Assembly (NCBI RefSeq): GCF_900113735.1
Contig: NZ_FOQM01000049.1
Span: 1 to 52,697 of the forward strand
Length of the DNA stretch: 52,697 nucleotides
Reading direction: 5' to 3'
Source: Bradyrhizobium sp. Gha
GTDB lineage: Bacteria; Pseudomonadota; Alphaproteobacteria; Rhizobiales; Xanthobacteraceae
This document shows, in pieces, positions 40,681 to 49,275 of this stretch (position 1 is its first letter; every line of letters starts with the position of its first letter). A program made the position numbers and the translations under genes. The notes beneath the pieces were generated by a model. It ran no database searches. It saw only the letters and a list, made by a program, of their open reading frames with translations, and was not told the DNA's origin.

Positions 40681-40806
40681 CTAGCGCTTGCCGCCGCGGA
40701 CCTCATCATCGGCGGGGACCCGTGGGCAGGCGACGCCGCTGGTCGCGAGTGCGACGAAGCCGGCATAGCCGGACAAGTTGAGCAAGACTTCGAGCCAGGC
40801 GGGCAT
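40681..40806 (-). CDS. 41-aa single-helix membrane protein
   Basis: ATG 40806 follows GAGGAGG. The protein is MPAWLEVLLNLSGYAGFVAL with a short polar tail containing one Cys. The strong start site supports it. Function unknown. Confidence 0.6.
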   Translation of the reverse strand: MPAWLEVLLNLSGYAGFVALATSGVACPRVPADDEVRGGKR

Positions 40807-40881
40807 GGCGGCCTCCTCGTGCGGAATGCTACCACAACGTGTGCCCGGGCACTTCGTTCCGGGCTTGCAAAGGGCCGCCAC

Positions 40882-41112
40882 TCAGAGCGGTGAAGTGGGG
40901 TCGAGCCGTCGCCCGAGCGCCGCAACCGATTCCGCGGAAGGCGAGTCCTTGAGGAACTCGGCGATCGCGCTGGCGAGCTCGCGGTCGCTCATCGGCGTCG
41001 GCGGCGGACGCAGCGCACCGACACCGAAATTGCGGACGATCTCGTCGTAATGCTGCGTCTTGTTTCTTGGAACGAGCCTTCGGATGCGGTTCAGCAAAGC
41101 GGATATCGGCAA
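40882..41112 (-). CDS. Hypothetical protein with TTG start
   Basis: A 76-aa protein beginning at TTG 41112, just after GGAGGAGAGA. A longer frame from upstream would read through the terminator at 41183-41219. Visible parts are PISALLNRIRRLVPRNKTQH, a Pro-rich link, and a helix MSDRELASAIAEFLKDSPSA. No domain recognised. Confidence 0.5.
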   Translation of the reverse strand: MPISALLNRIRRLVPRNKTQHYDEIVRNFGVGALRPPPTPMSDRELASAIAEFLKDSPSAESVAALGRRLDPTSPL

Positions 41113-41182
41113 TCTCTCCTCCTCGACCTCCGCCCCGTTGGCAGCTCTTGGGGTGTGCTGCCAGCTTTGCCGTTTGAAACTG

Positions 41183-41219
41183 AAAACCCCGCCAGCACCG
41201 CGGAGATGCTGACGGGGCT
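41183..41219 (-). terminator. Intrinsic-terminator-like hairpin
   Basis: A stem of about 11 bp with one mismatch (AGCCCCGTCAGCAT against TGCTGGCGGGGTTTT, minus strand), ending in TTTTC. No upstream gene is obvious on this strand. Confidence 0.55.
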
Positions 41220-41395
41220 TCGTGCTGTCGCCTCTACCGGATAGCGGAGGCTCCGCACTTCCGAACTCCAATTCGCGCATGGTGGTGATCGTTCCCCCCA
41301 CGTCGGCCTTTTTTTCTGAGGCGCCAGGTTCCATGGGATGCGAACCATCACCCATGATCGGCGTTGTCTCCACGATTTGCGAAGGAGGAGAGACC

Positions 41396-41674
41396 ATGAG
41401 GAAGACACTCGCAGTTCTGGCCACCGTCGCGGCTGTCGGCGTGACCGCGATTGCGGCGCCCGCACCTGCGGAGGCGCGCGGCGTTGGCCCGGGCTTGGCG
41501 TTCGGCCTCGCCGCCGGTGCAATTACGGCGGGCGCCATTGCGGCATCCCATCCCTACGGCTACGGCTATTACGACCCCTACTATGGCGGCCCGGCCTATG
41601 CTTACGGCCCTGGCCCCTACGCCTATTATGGCGGGCCGTATTATCGACACCACCATTACTATCGCCGCTGGTAA
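41396..41674 (+). CDS. Secreted Gly/Tyr-rich protein
   Basis: A 92-aa protein with a signal peptide (MRKTLAVLATVAAVGVTAIA, cleavage near AEA-RG), a hydrophobic glycine-rich segment (LAFGLAAGAITAGAIAA) and a tail of Tyr, Gly, Pro and His (YGYGYYDPYYGGPAYAYGPG). Likely exported, surface- or membrane-associated. GGAGGAG fixes the start and a terminator follows. Confidence 0.82.
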   Translation: MRKTLAVLATVAAVGVTAIAAPAPAEARGVGPGLAFGLAAGAITAGAIAASHPYGYGYYDPYYGGPAYAYGPGPYAYYGGPYYRHHHYYRRW

Positions 41675-41691
41675 CAGCTGACGAAACGAAA

Positions 41692-41719
41692 AGCCCGGAG
41701 CGATGCTCCGGGCTTTTTT
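41692..41719 (+). terminator. Intrinsic terminator
   Basis: AGCCCGGAGC / GCTCCGGGCT, a perfect 10-bp stem with loop GAT and a T6 run. Confidence 0.93.
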
Positions 41720-41746
41720 CGTGCGCACTCGTTTCGTGCGCACTCG
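41717..41746 (+). repeat. 15-bp tandem duplication
   Basis: TTTCGTGCGCACTCG twice in tandem directly after the terminator T run. Confidence 0.85.
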
Positions 41747-41761
41747 GCCTACGCGACGTCG

Positions 41762-41926
41762 TTACGGCCAGAGCGAAGGCCGTTCCACCTTCCGCGCGTT
41801 CTCGAGGGTCGAGACGAAATATTCCTCGCGCTCGCGCCTGAATCTCTCCTGCGTGGCACGGAACGCGGCGACACGTGTTGCGATCTCTTCGCGTTCGCAA
41901 ATCTTGCGTTGTTCGTCTTCGGTCAT
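41762..41926 (-). CDS. 54-aa charged helical protein
   Basis: ATG 41926 follows GTGGGGA. The protein is MTEDEQRKICEREEIATRVA, then FRATQERFRREREEYFVSTL, ending in RPSLWP; it is almost all charged amphipathic helix. The next terminator on the plus strand is convergent with it. Function unknown. Confidence 0.6.
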   Translation of the reverse strand: MTEDEQRKICEREEIATRVAAFRATQERFRREREEYFVSTLENARKVERPSLWP

Positions 41927-42194
41927 GACAAATCCCCACCATACTTGAGCATGTGTACACGTCTGAACTCAAGCACTGCCGCCGCAATTACGTTGAGTCG
42001 CGTCAATACATGCATTGGCGCTTCTGATTGGGGCGTCAATGGGGAGGAGGCATTGCAGGATTGTGATAAGCGAAAGGTCGGAAAATATTGCCGCCCGTGC
42101 AGCTCGCGCCTTGCGTGGCGGTGGATAACAGCGTCAACAATCTTGTCGCTTGCACCTCTTACAGCTAGCGCGAATTTTGAATCGGAGGCGACGC

Positions 42195-42956
42195 ATGATT
42201 GCAGAGGACCTTCAGAGCGGCGTCGAACGGCTCGGCGACATGATCGCGGATGCAAAGGTCATCGTGCCGTTCACCGGGGCCGGCATCTCGACCGAATGCG
42301 GCATCCCGGACTTCCGCTCGCCCGGCGGAATTTGGACGCGCAACCGTCCCATCCAGTTCGACGAGTTCGTCGCGAGCCAGTCAGCGCGCGATGAATCGTG
42401 GCGGCGGCGTTTTGCGATGGAGGAGGTGTTCGCCGCAGCGAAGCCCGGACGCGGACATCGCGCACTCGCTGCACTGCATCGCGCCGGCAAGATCCCCGCG
42501 GTCATCACCCAGAACATCGACAATCTGCACCAGGCCTCAGGCTTCGCGCCTGACAGCGTGATTGAACTTCACGGCAATACCACTTACGCGCGCTGCATCG
42601 GATGTGGGCAGGTCTATCAGCTCGATTGGGTGAAGCAGCGGTTCGACCGGGATGGCGCCGCTCCCAACTGCACCGCGTGCGACGAGCCGGTGAAGTCAGC
42701 GACAATCTCGTTCGGGCAGGCGATGCCCGAGGGCGAGATGCAGCGCGCGACCGAGCTCTCGCAGGCCTGCGACCTCTTCATCGCGATCGGTTCCTCGCTC
42801 GTGGTGTGGCCGGCCGCGGGCTTTCCGATGATGGCAAAGAACGCCGGCGCACGCCTGGTGATCATCAATCGCGAGCCGACCGAACAGGACGACATCGCCG
42901 ACCTGGTCATCCGTCACGACATCGGCGAAACGCTCGGGCCCTTTGTCGCTAATTGA
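42195..42956 (+). CDS. cobB: NAD-dependent protein deacylase (Sir2/CobB)
   Basis: A 253-aa sirtuin. VPFTGAGISTECGIPDFRS binds NAD, TQNIDNLHQ is the ribose/nicotinamide site, and the catalytic His126 is in VIELHGNTTYARC. The zinc is held by Cys134, Cys137, Cys159 and Cys162. It removes acyl groups from lysines using NAD+. GGAGG lies 6 nt before ATG 42195. Confidence 0.95.
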   Translation: MIAEDLQSGVERLGDMIADAKVIVPFTGAGISTECGIPDFRSPGGIWTRNRPIQFDEFVASQSARDESWRRRFAMEEVFAAAKPGRGHRALAALHRAGKIPAVITQNIDNLHQASGFAPDSVIELHGNTTYARCIGCGQVYQLDWVKQRFDRDGAAPNCTACDEPVKSATISFGQAMPEGEMQRATELSQACDLFIAIGSSLVVWPAAGFPMMAKNAGARLVIINREPTEQDDIADLVIRHDIGETLGPFVAN

Positions 42957-43156
42957 GGCATCAATTTGATTCGGCTCTGCGCAAGCTGTTCATAGGTGCC
43001 GGCGAATCTCTTTTTTTGTCTATGCCTCGCAACCGGGAGTGTTATCTTTTGATTCGAAAGATTCGCGTCGCGTCGAAGTGAGAAGATTCTCTTAAGACGC
43101 GTGATTCGAGCGCCGCCAATGTGGCGGGTTGCATGGCATGTGTGGGGTCCGGGGTT

Positions 43157-43789
43157 ATGGGGTCGTCGGACGGATTTGAGTCCAAGAAGCTGGGAGTTCC
43201 TGCGTCGGGCGAGCACGGCGCCGGTCGCGATAGCGCGCTCAGTCCCTTCACCGGCCTAGGTGAGGGCAGCGCCAACCTCGTCGAGGTTCATGGCGTCATC
43301 AAATGGTTCGACGCCTCAAAGGGCTACGGCTTCATCGTCCCTGATAATGGATGGCCTGACGTACTGCTGCACGTGACCGTGCTGAGGCGCGATGGCTTCC
43401 AGACGGCTTACGAGGGCGCCCGCATCGTGGTCGAGTGCATCCAGCGCGCCAAGGGCTATCAGGCCTTCCGCGTCGTCTCGATGGATGAGTCCACCGCGAT
43501 CCATCCGGCGCAGATGCTGCCGCCGCGCACCCATGTCACCGTCACCGCGACCAGCGGCCTCGAGCGGGCCCAGGTCAAATGGTTCAACCGGCTGCGCGGC
43601 TTCGGCTTCCTGACCTGCGGGGAGGGGACCCCCGATATCTTCGTCCATATGGAGACGCTGCGCCGCTTCGGCATGACCGAGCTGCGGCCCGGCCAGTATG
43701 TGCTGGTCCGCTTTGGGCCCGGCTCGAAAGGCATGATGGCGGCCGAGATCCATCCGGAGACCGGGTCGCCGGGCCTCCAGTCGCACTAG
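43157..43789 (+). CDS. Protein with two cold-shock domains
   Basis: A 210-aa protein with tandem cold-shock domains joined by about 40 residues. Domain 1: GVIKWFDASKGYGFIVPDNG, in which RNP1 is KGYGFI and RNP2 is diverged (VLLHVT). Domain 2: AQVKWFNRLRGFGFLTCGEG, with RGFGFL and IFVHME intact. Double-CSD proteins of this type are typical of alphaproteobacteria and bind RNA or ssDNA. ATG 43157 is used; an earlier in-frame GTG adds a Cys/Gly-rich stretch of doubtful value. Confidence 0.9.
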   Translation: MGSSDGFESKKLGVPASGEHGAGRDSALSPFTGLGEGSANLVEVHGVIKWFDASKGYGFIVPDNGWPDVLLHVTVLRRDGFQTAYEGARIVVECIQRAKGYQAFRVVSMDESTAIHPAQMLPPRTHVTVTATSGLERAQVKWFNRLRGFGFLTCGEGTPDIFVHMETLRRFGMTELRPGQYVLVRFGPGSKGMMAAEIHPETGSPGLQSH

Positions 43790-43815
43790 CGGTATCCCAT
43801 TGTCCTATTCGTGAG

Positions 43816-43855
43816 CAGAAGCGCGCGTCCCCGGGGCGCGCGCTTCTGGCTTTTG
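43816..43855 (+). terminator. Intrinsic terminator
   Basis: AGAAGCGCGCG / CGCGCGCTTCT, an 11-bp stem with the loop TCCCCGGGG, then GGCTTTTG. Confidence 0.8.
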
Positions 43856-43926
43856 CCACGATGGCCGCGTAAGGATGCCGCAGTCCCTCCGTCGTCAGGC
43901 GACCAGCGCATCCCGAGAATCCTGCC

Positions 43927-44412
43927 ATGAGTTTTGATCGTAAGGCCGTCCGGTCCCCCATCCGGGGCTGGCTCGTCGCCGTCCTCGTCATTGCCGGTTT
44001 CGCCGCCGCTGGCGCGCCGGCCCGTGCCGCCGACTTCCAGCCGCTGGAAATCGTCACCAGGAACGGCGTGCAGGTCTTCTCGGTGGAGATGGCGACCACG
44101 GATCAGGAGAAGGAGACCGGGCTGATGTACCGCAAGGAATTGGCCGACGGCAAAGGCATGCTGTTCGACTTCAATCCCGAGCAGGAAGTCTCGATGTGGA
44201 TGAAGAACACCTATGTGTCGCTCGACATGATCTTCATTCGCGCCGACGGCCGGATCCTGCGCATCGCGGAAAACACCGAGCCGCTCTCGACCAGGATCAT
44301 CTCGTCAGGCGGCCCCGCCCGGGCCGTCCTCGAGGTGGTGGCGGGAACCGCACAGAAATACGGCATCCGTCCCGGAGACCGCGTCGGTCATCCTCTGTTC
44401 GGCAGCAAATAG
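43927..44412 (+). CDS. DUF192-family exported protein
   Basis: A 161-aa protein with a signal peptide (LVAVLVIAGFAAAGAPARA) and a DUF192 domain: TGLMYRKELADGKGMLFDFN, VSMWMKNTYVSLDMIFIRAD, then a long strand ending KYGIRPGDRVGHPLF. Small beta-barrel proteins of this family occur widely with unknown function. The last chromosomal gene before the prophage. Confidence 0.88.
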   Translation: MSFDRKAVRSPIRGWLVAVLVIAGFAAAGAPARAADFQPLEIVTRNGVQVFSVEMATTDQEKETGLMYRKELADGKGMLFDFNPEQEVSMWMKNTYVSLDMIFIRADGRILRIAENTEPLSTRIISSGGPARAVLEVVAGTAQKYGIRPGDRVGHPLFGSK

Positions 44413-44520
44413 GCCGTGCAGGAGGATGCCCCCGGTCGCTCGCCTTCAGGGCCATGTCGGCGGTTTGCAAAGCTTGATGGCCTTCATGGAAGCGTGTATC
44501 GACGGGGCTCGCCGGACATT

Positions 44521-44597
44521 CGGGGTATAGCGCAGCCTGGTAGCGCGGCAGTTTTGGGTACTGCAGGTCGTTGGTTCGAATCCAGCTGCCCCGACCA
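44521..44597 (+). tRNA. tRNA-Pro (anticodon TGG), CCA encoded
   Basis: The acceptor CGGGG pairs with CCCCG, followed by A and CCA. The anticodon arm is GCAGT-TTTGGGT-ACTGC with TGG in the loop, and the T arm contains GGTTCGAATCC. Prophage genes start 242 nt downstream, so its 3' end is the likely attachment site. No second copy of the 3' end is seen inside the window. Confidence 0.95.
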
Positions 44598-44838
44598 CTT
44601 CAGAAATAAGACAATAAAACCAATGACTTGCTTATTTCAACCATCCAGAAAATGGTGCAACTCGTAACAGTTTGCCGGCGCATTTAGCCGGAGCGCGGAC
44701 ACATTATTGCCACAGTTGTCCCGCAAGGTTATGTCGATCTAACGCGGCTTTGCGCAATTATCGATCGCGCAGCACGCCAGCACAGCAGAGAATCGCTCCC
44801 AGCTCGCTCAACCGGCGGGCCAACTCTGACGTGCTGAC

Positions 44839-46077
44839 TTGACTCTTGCGACCCGCCTAAAGTCCTTTCTCCGAATCGAGACCAAGACCGCGCCCAGCCT
44901 CGCTGACGCGAGCGGTTTCTATTTCGACTTGTTCGGCGCGACCCCGACCCTGGCCGGTGTGACGGTCACGCCCTACACAGCCATGACGTGTGCGCCAGTC
45001 GCGTGCGCCGTGCGCTCGATCTCCGAGGCGGCGGGCTCGCTTCCCCTCCACATTTACAAGCGGCTCCCGGACGGCGGCAAAGAGAAGGCCACCGGTCATC
45101 CGCTTTACAATCTCCTCCATGACGCGCCGAATAGCTTTGCGCCGGCCGCGTTGTTTCGCACCCAGCTCATGGCCGACGCGCTGCTCCAGCCCTACGGCGG
45201 CTTTGCGCAAATCGTCCGCGTTGATGGCAAGCCCTATGAGATCCTCCGGCTCGATCCCAGGCTGTCCTCGATCGTTGTCGATTACTCCAACTTCGAGCCG
45301 CTCTATGTGATCAAGGCGGACGGCAAGAATCCGGCCCGCGAGATCCCGGCAGCGGACATCCTCCACATTCCGACGCCGGCCTATGATCCCACGCGCGGCC
45401 TTGTCGGCGAGGGCCGCAACGCGATCGCGCTGGCGCTCGTGCTTGAGCGCCATGCATCGCGGCTGTTCGGCAACATGGCGCGCCCCAGCGGCGTGCTGAG
45501 CCTCAAGGGCAACGTCACACCGGACGCACTCCAGAAGGCAAAGCTGGCGTGGCAAGCGTCCCAAGGCGGCGACAATGGCGGCGGCACTGCCGTGTTGCCC
45601 CAAGACGCTTCCTGGACGGCGCTCACTCTCAACTCGACCGACGCGCAATTCCTGGAGATGCGAACGTATGCCGTGGCCGAGATCGCACGGCTCTTTCGTG
45701 TTCCGCTCCACATGCTGATGCAAGTCGATCGTGCCCAGCCGCGTAGCGTTGAGGCGATCGGTCAAGAATTCCTCTCCCAAGCTCTGTTGCCCAGGCTGAA
45801 GGCCTTCGAGCAGGAGTTGGAGCTGAAGCTCCTCACGCCAGAGGAGCGCAACCAGTATTGCATCGAATTCAATATCGACGGCTTCGCTCGCGCCGATCTC
45901 CTCGCGCGCGCCCAGGCGCTCAGCGCCACCGTGTCCGCGCGAATCCTGAATCCGAATGAAGCGCGCCAGATCGGCTTTGGGCTTCCCGCCTATGAGGGCG
46001 GTGACGTTTTCGAGAACTTCAACACATCATCCGCGCATGCCGGCGGCGCACTCAATGCCAACGAAGAGGCCGCCTGA
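44839..46077 (+). CDS. Phage portal protein (HK97 family)
   Basis: A 412-aa protein with typical HK97 portal parts: PVACAVRSISEAAGSLPLHI, HPLYNLLHDAPN, YDPTRGLVGEGRNAI, and the C-terminal EIARLFRVPLHMLM with FEQELELKLLTPEERN. It forms the dodecameric ring through which DNA enters the head. It starts at a TTG (44839) with no clear ribosome site. A terminase large subunit would normally lie directly upstream; instead a tRNA is there. The stop overlaps the next start (TGATG). Confidence 0.92.
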   Translation: MTLATRLKSFLRIETKTAPSLADASGFYFDLFGATPTLAGVTVTPYTAMTCAPVACAVRSISEAAGSLPLHIYKRLPDGGKEKATGHPLYNLLHDAPNSFAPAALFRTQLMADALLQPYGGFAQIVRVDGKPYEILRLDPRLSSIVVDYSNFEPLYVIKADGKNPAREIPAADILHIPTPAYDPTRGLVGEGRNAIALALVLERHASRLFGNMARPSGVLSLKGNVTPDALQKAKLAWQASQGGDNGGGTAVLPQDASWTALTLNSTDAQFLEMRTYAVAEIARLFRVPLHMLMQVDRAQPRSVEAIGQEFLSQALLPRLKAFEQELELKLLTPEERNQYCIEFNIDGFARADLLARAQALSATVSARILNPNEARQIGFGLPAYEGGDVFENFNTSSAHAGGALNANEEAA

Positions 46078-46745
46078 TGCTGCGCAACGTCCATCTCCAC
46101 GGCCAGCTCGGTAAAGAGTTCGGCAAGTCGCATCGCTTTGACGTGATGACTGCCGGAGAAGCCTTGCGCGCGCTCAACTGTGCCTTTCCTGGTCGATTCG
46201 TGAAGGCGATTGAGCAAGGCGCATACAAGATCGTGCGCGGTGACAAGCGCGCTGGCATGCAGCTCGACCTGGAACTGGTCACTCAATTCAATCTCGGTCT
46301 CGCTGACCTGCATATCATCCCGGTCGCAAAGGGCGCCGCATCGAATACCGCGAAGGGCACCACCAAGATCGTGCTTGGTGCGGCCCTGGTCGGCGGCGCG
46401 ATCTTCATGTCGGGTGGACTGCTCGCGACCCCGCTTGCGGCATCTGGCATTCTCTCGGGCACCACCTACGGCACCGTTGCCGCAATCGGCCTAGGCCTTG
46501 CTCTGTCCGGCGCTTCCACGCTGCTGACCAAGCCAGCCGGACAGCAGACCCAGCCGTCCAATGGTCTCAGCGTCAATGGCGGCAACATCGGCAACTCCGG
46601 CAAGCAAGGCGATGCTGTCCCGCTGATCTATGGCGAGGTCATGGTCGGCACTACGCCAATCGAAGCCTGGTCAGACGTGGAAGACATCAGCGTCTATGCC
46701 GACAACGCCGGCTCTATTGAGACCGCGTTCGGGGAGCGCGACTGA
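46077..46745 (+). CDS. Phage tail assembly protein (lambda I-like)
   Basis: A 222-aa protein. The opening LRNVHLHGQLGKEFGKSHRF, a glycine-rich hydrophobic middle (GAALVGGAIFMSGGLLATPL) and the end GDAVPLIYGEVMVGTTPIEA match the lambda tail-assembly protein I family. Such genes usually lie at the end of the tail operon, just before the tip protein. Here it sits between portal and protease, so the module is rearranged. Overlaps its neighbour genes by TGATG at both ends. Confidence 0.82.
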   Translation: MLRNVHLHGQLGKEFGKSHRFDVMTAGEALRALNCAFPGRFVKAIEQGAYKIVRGDKRAGMQLDLELVTQFNLGLADLHIIPVAKGAASNTAKGTTKIVLGAALVGGAIFMSGGLLATPLAASGILSGTTYGTVAAIGLGLALSGASTLLTKPAGQQTQPSNGLSVNGGNIGNSGKQGDAVPLIYGEVMVGTTPIEAWSDVEDISVYADNAGSIETAFGERD

Positions 46746-47065
46746 TGGCGATCACCGCATTCTTTGGCGACCAGGAATATACGTTCAAGCTCACGCCGGC
46801 ACTGATCCGCGAGCTGGAGGCCAAGTGCGGCCCTATCGGCGCAATCGCTCAGCGCGTCTTCGCCCGCGCCTTTAGTCAGGCCGATCTCTCCGAAGTAATC
46901 CGGCATGCGCTCATTGGTGGCGGGAACGTCACGCCCAAGCGCGCCGCTGAAATGATCGCCGCATATGCGGACGGCCGCCCTCTGATCGAAATCTATGAAC
47001 TCGCCGCGAAGATCCTGGAGCGGACGCTGTTCGGCAATCCCAACGAAAAGGAAACACCCAAGTGA
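46745..47065 (+). CDS. GTA gp10-like tail protein
   Basis: A 106-aa protein. YTFKLTPALIRELEAKCG with GAIAQRVFARAF, then VIRHALIGGG and a C-terminal GRPLIEIYELAAKILERTLFG, fits the small gp10 family of gene transfer agents and related siphophage tails (tail tube or chaperone role). A second protein of the same type is encoded at 49276. Confidence 0.75.
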   Translation: MAITAFFGDQEYTFKLTPALIRELEAKCGPIGAIAQRVFARAFSQADLSEVIRHALIGGGNVTPKRAAEMIAAYADGRPLIEIYELAAKILERTLFGNPNEKETPK

Positions 47066-47613
47066 GCTTCGCTACCGGAACACCCATCACCGACAACAAC
47101 CCATTGCCGGTCACCGGAAACAGGGCAATTGTCGCTGCTAATTTCACCCGTCCGGCCGATACCAATGCCTACGCTGTTGGCGACCTGGTAGCGAACAACG
47201 TCGCGGCGGGCTCAGTTGTGCCGCTGGCGTTGGCTGCGTCTCGCATGCCCGATGGCACCGGAGTGATCCGTCGCGGTCGTCTCACCAAGAGCGGCACTGT
47301 CACCGCTAACGCGATCTTTCGGGCGCACCTCTACAAAGACCCGCCGACGCCCACCAATGGCGACAACGGTGCATTTCAGACCGGCGGAGCGCTAACCTAC
47401 GTCGGCTCGCTGGATTTCGACATGACCAGCACGAACGCCCGCGCGTTCACGGATGGCGTGAAGTGCATCGGCACCCCGAACGTCGGCTCGGAAATCATCT
47501 TCGATCCGAAGGCAGGCACGCAAAACATCTACGCTCTGATTGAAGCCCGAGGGGCCTACGTGCCTGTTAGCGGCGAGACCTTCACGCTGGCTTTGGAAGT
47601 GTTTCGGGACTGA
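47062..47613 (+). CDS. Phage structural protein, unassigned
   Basis: A 183-aa protein starting at a GTG that overlaps the previous stop. Alternating beta-rich sequence (FTRPADTNAYAVGDLVANNV; LTYVGSLDFDMTSTNARAFT; ALIEARGAYVPVSGETFTLA) suggests a capsid decoration or similar virion protein. No motif settles the role. It lies directly before the protease. Confidence 0.6.
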   Translation: MSFATGTPITDNNPLPVTGNRAIVAANFTRPADTNAYAVGDLVANNVAAGSVVPLALAASRMPDGTGVIRRGRLTKSGTVTANAIFRAHLYKDPPTPTNGDNGAFQTGGALTYVGSLDFDMTSTNARAFTDGVKCIGTPNVGSEIIFDPKAGTQNIYALIEARGAYVPVSGETFTLALEVFRD

Positions 47614-47615
47614 TC

Positions 47616-48107
47616 ATGGACCGCCTCGAAATCAAAGCAACCCTGAGCGTCACCGATGCCGGCGAGATCGTTGGCACGGCATGGCCCTTCAATGCCGGTC
47701 CGGACACCACCGGCGACATCATCACCAAGGGCGCCTTCAACTTCATGTCGGCGGACCTTCCAGTCTTGTTTCAGCACAACCCGGCCGATCTCATTGGCAC
47801 CTGGACCGAGGCCGCGGAAACACCTGATGGCCTCATCGTGAAGGGCAAACTGCACACCGATCAGCCCCGCGCTCGCACTGTGCTCGGCATGATCAAAAGC
47901 GGCTTGGTCTCCGGCTTGTCCATTGGCTTCAAGACGAAGGCCTCAATGCAGCAGGGCCGGAACCGCGTGATCAACGCGCTGGATCTTTACGAGATCAGCG
48001 TGGTGCGCAATCCGGCGCATCCACGCGCCCGCATCTCTTCAGCGAAGGAATATGACCGCGCATCCGCCGTGGCGTCGGTCATCCGCGACTTCACGGCAAA
48101 CATCTGA
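47616..48107 (+). CDS. Prohead protease (HK97 gp4 family)
   Basis: A 163-aa serine protease of the HK97 prohead type: DTTGDIITKGAFN, then PVLFQHNPADLIGTWTEA with the catalytic His, SGLVSGLSIGFKTKASM with the catalytic Ser, and LDLYEISVVRNPAHPRARIS. It cleaves the scaffolding part of the capsid protein during head maturation. It stands directly before its capsid partner. Confidence 0.9.
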   Translation: MDRLEIKATLSVTDAGEIVGTAWPFNAGPDTTGDIITKGAFNFMSADLPVLFQHNPADLIGTWTEAAETPDGLIVKGKLHTDQPRARTVLGMIKSGLVSGLSIGFKTKASMQQGRNRVINALDLYEISVVRNPAHPRARISSAKEYDRASAVASVIRDFTANI

Positions 48108-48141
48108 ACCTCATCACGTCAAAGGAAGGCTCGACTACCAA

Positions 48142-49269
48142 ATGAAGCATCTCACTACCCTCGAATTTAAGGACGCTCCGGAGCTGTCTCCGGAAGAGCT
48201 GGTCAAGAAAGAGCTGGCCGACTTGCAGGCTAAGCTCGAAAAGAAATCTGCGGACGAGCACGCCGCACTCAAGCGTCGAATTGACGAACTTGAGGCGAAG
48301 GCCTCGCGTTTGCCCACCGGCAACGGCAACCAGGACGCCGGCCTCGAAACCAAGGCGTTTGATGCGTTCCTGCGCCGTGGCGCCGACAAGCTCGACGATC
48401 TTGAACGCAAGACGCTGACTGTCACCGGCAACACTGCGATCACGCCGCCGGAGTTCGGCAAGGAAGTGATCAAGCTTCTGCGGCAGTTCTCGCCGATCCG
48501 GCAGTTTGCGCGCGTGGTCACCGTCGGTTCAAGCTCGGTGAAGTATCCGCGCCGCACCGGCAGCACCGCCGCAACCTGGGTGGATGACACCGCTGATCGC
48601 ACTGAGAGCGAGCCCTCCTATGAGCAGGTCACGCTGACGCCTTACGAGGCCGCGACCTATACGGACATCAGCAACCAGTTGTTGGAAGACAACGCATACG
48701 ATCTCTCCGGCGAGCTGGCCTCCGATCTTGCCGAGAGCTTCGGTATCGCTGAAGGCTCCGCCTTTGTGACCGGCGACGGCAACGGCAAGCCCAAGGGTAT
48801 CATGAATGCTACGGGCATTCAGACCTTCATCACCGGTGCCGCTGCCAACTTCCCGACCAGCAATCCGGCCGACGTCCTGATCAACATGTTCCACAAGCTG
48901 CCGGCCGTTCACGCCCAGAACGGCGCCTGGTTGATGAACCGGAACACCCTGAGCGTCATTCGCCAGTTCAAGGACGGCATGGGTCGTTATTTGGTCCTGG
49001 ATGGCCTATCCAGCGGCGCGCCGGTCACGCTGCTCGGTCGCCCGATCGTTGAGGCGGTCGACATGGCGGACATCGCGGCCAATGCGTTCCCGATCTTGTT
49101 CGGCGATCTCGCCGGCTATCGGATCGTTGATCGCGTCAGCTTCGAAATGCTCCGCGATCCCTACACGGTCGCGACCAAGGGGCAAACCCGCTACCACGCT
49201 CGAAAAAGAGTGGGCGCAGACGTCACCCATCCCGATCGTTTCGTGAAGCTCAAGGTCTCGGCGACCTAA
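48142..49269 (+). CDS. Major capsid protein (HK97 fold)
   Basis: A 375-aa protein. Residues about 15-75 form a coiled-coil scaffold (delta) domain (ELVKKELADLQAKLEKKSAD). The capsid fold follows: VIKLLRQFSPIRQFARVVTV, YPRRTGSTAATWVDD, FVTGDGNGKPKGIMNATG and the end RFVKLKVSAT. It is likely cleaved after the scaffold by the protease encoded just upstream. AAGGAAGG lies before ATG 48142. Confidence 0.93.
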   Translation: MKHLTTLEFKDAPELSPEELVKKELADLQAKLEKKSADEHAALKRRIDELEAKASRLPTGNGNQDAGLETKAFDAFLRRGADKLDDLERKTLTVTGNTAITPPEFGKEVIKLLRQFSPIRQFARVVTVGSSSVKYPRRTGSTAATWVDDTADRTESEPSYEQVTLTPYEAATYTDISNQLLEDNAYDLSGELASDLAESFGIAEGSAFVTGDGNGKPKGIMNATGIQTFITGAAANFPTSNPADVLINMFHKLPAVHAQNGAWLMNRNTLSVIRQFKDGMGRYLVLDGLSSGAPVTLLGRPIVEAVDMADIAANAFPILFGDLAGYRIVDRVSFEMLRDPYTVATKGQTRYHARKRVGADVTHPDRFVKLKVSAT

Positions 49270-49275
49270 GAGGAC

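Noticed and set aside
44598..44838. Possible terminase remnant upstream of the portal
   Set aside because: No frame in this 240-nt stretch shows a terminase motif; the short open frames end without recognisable sequence.
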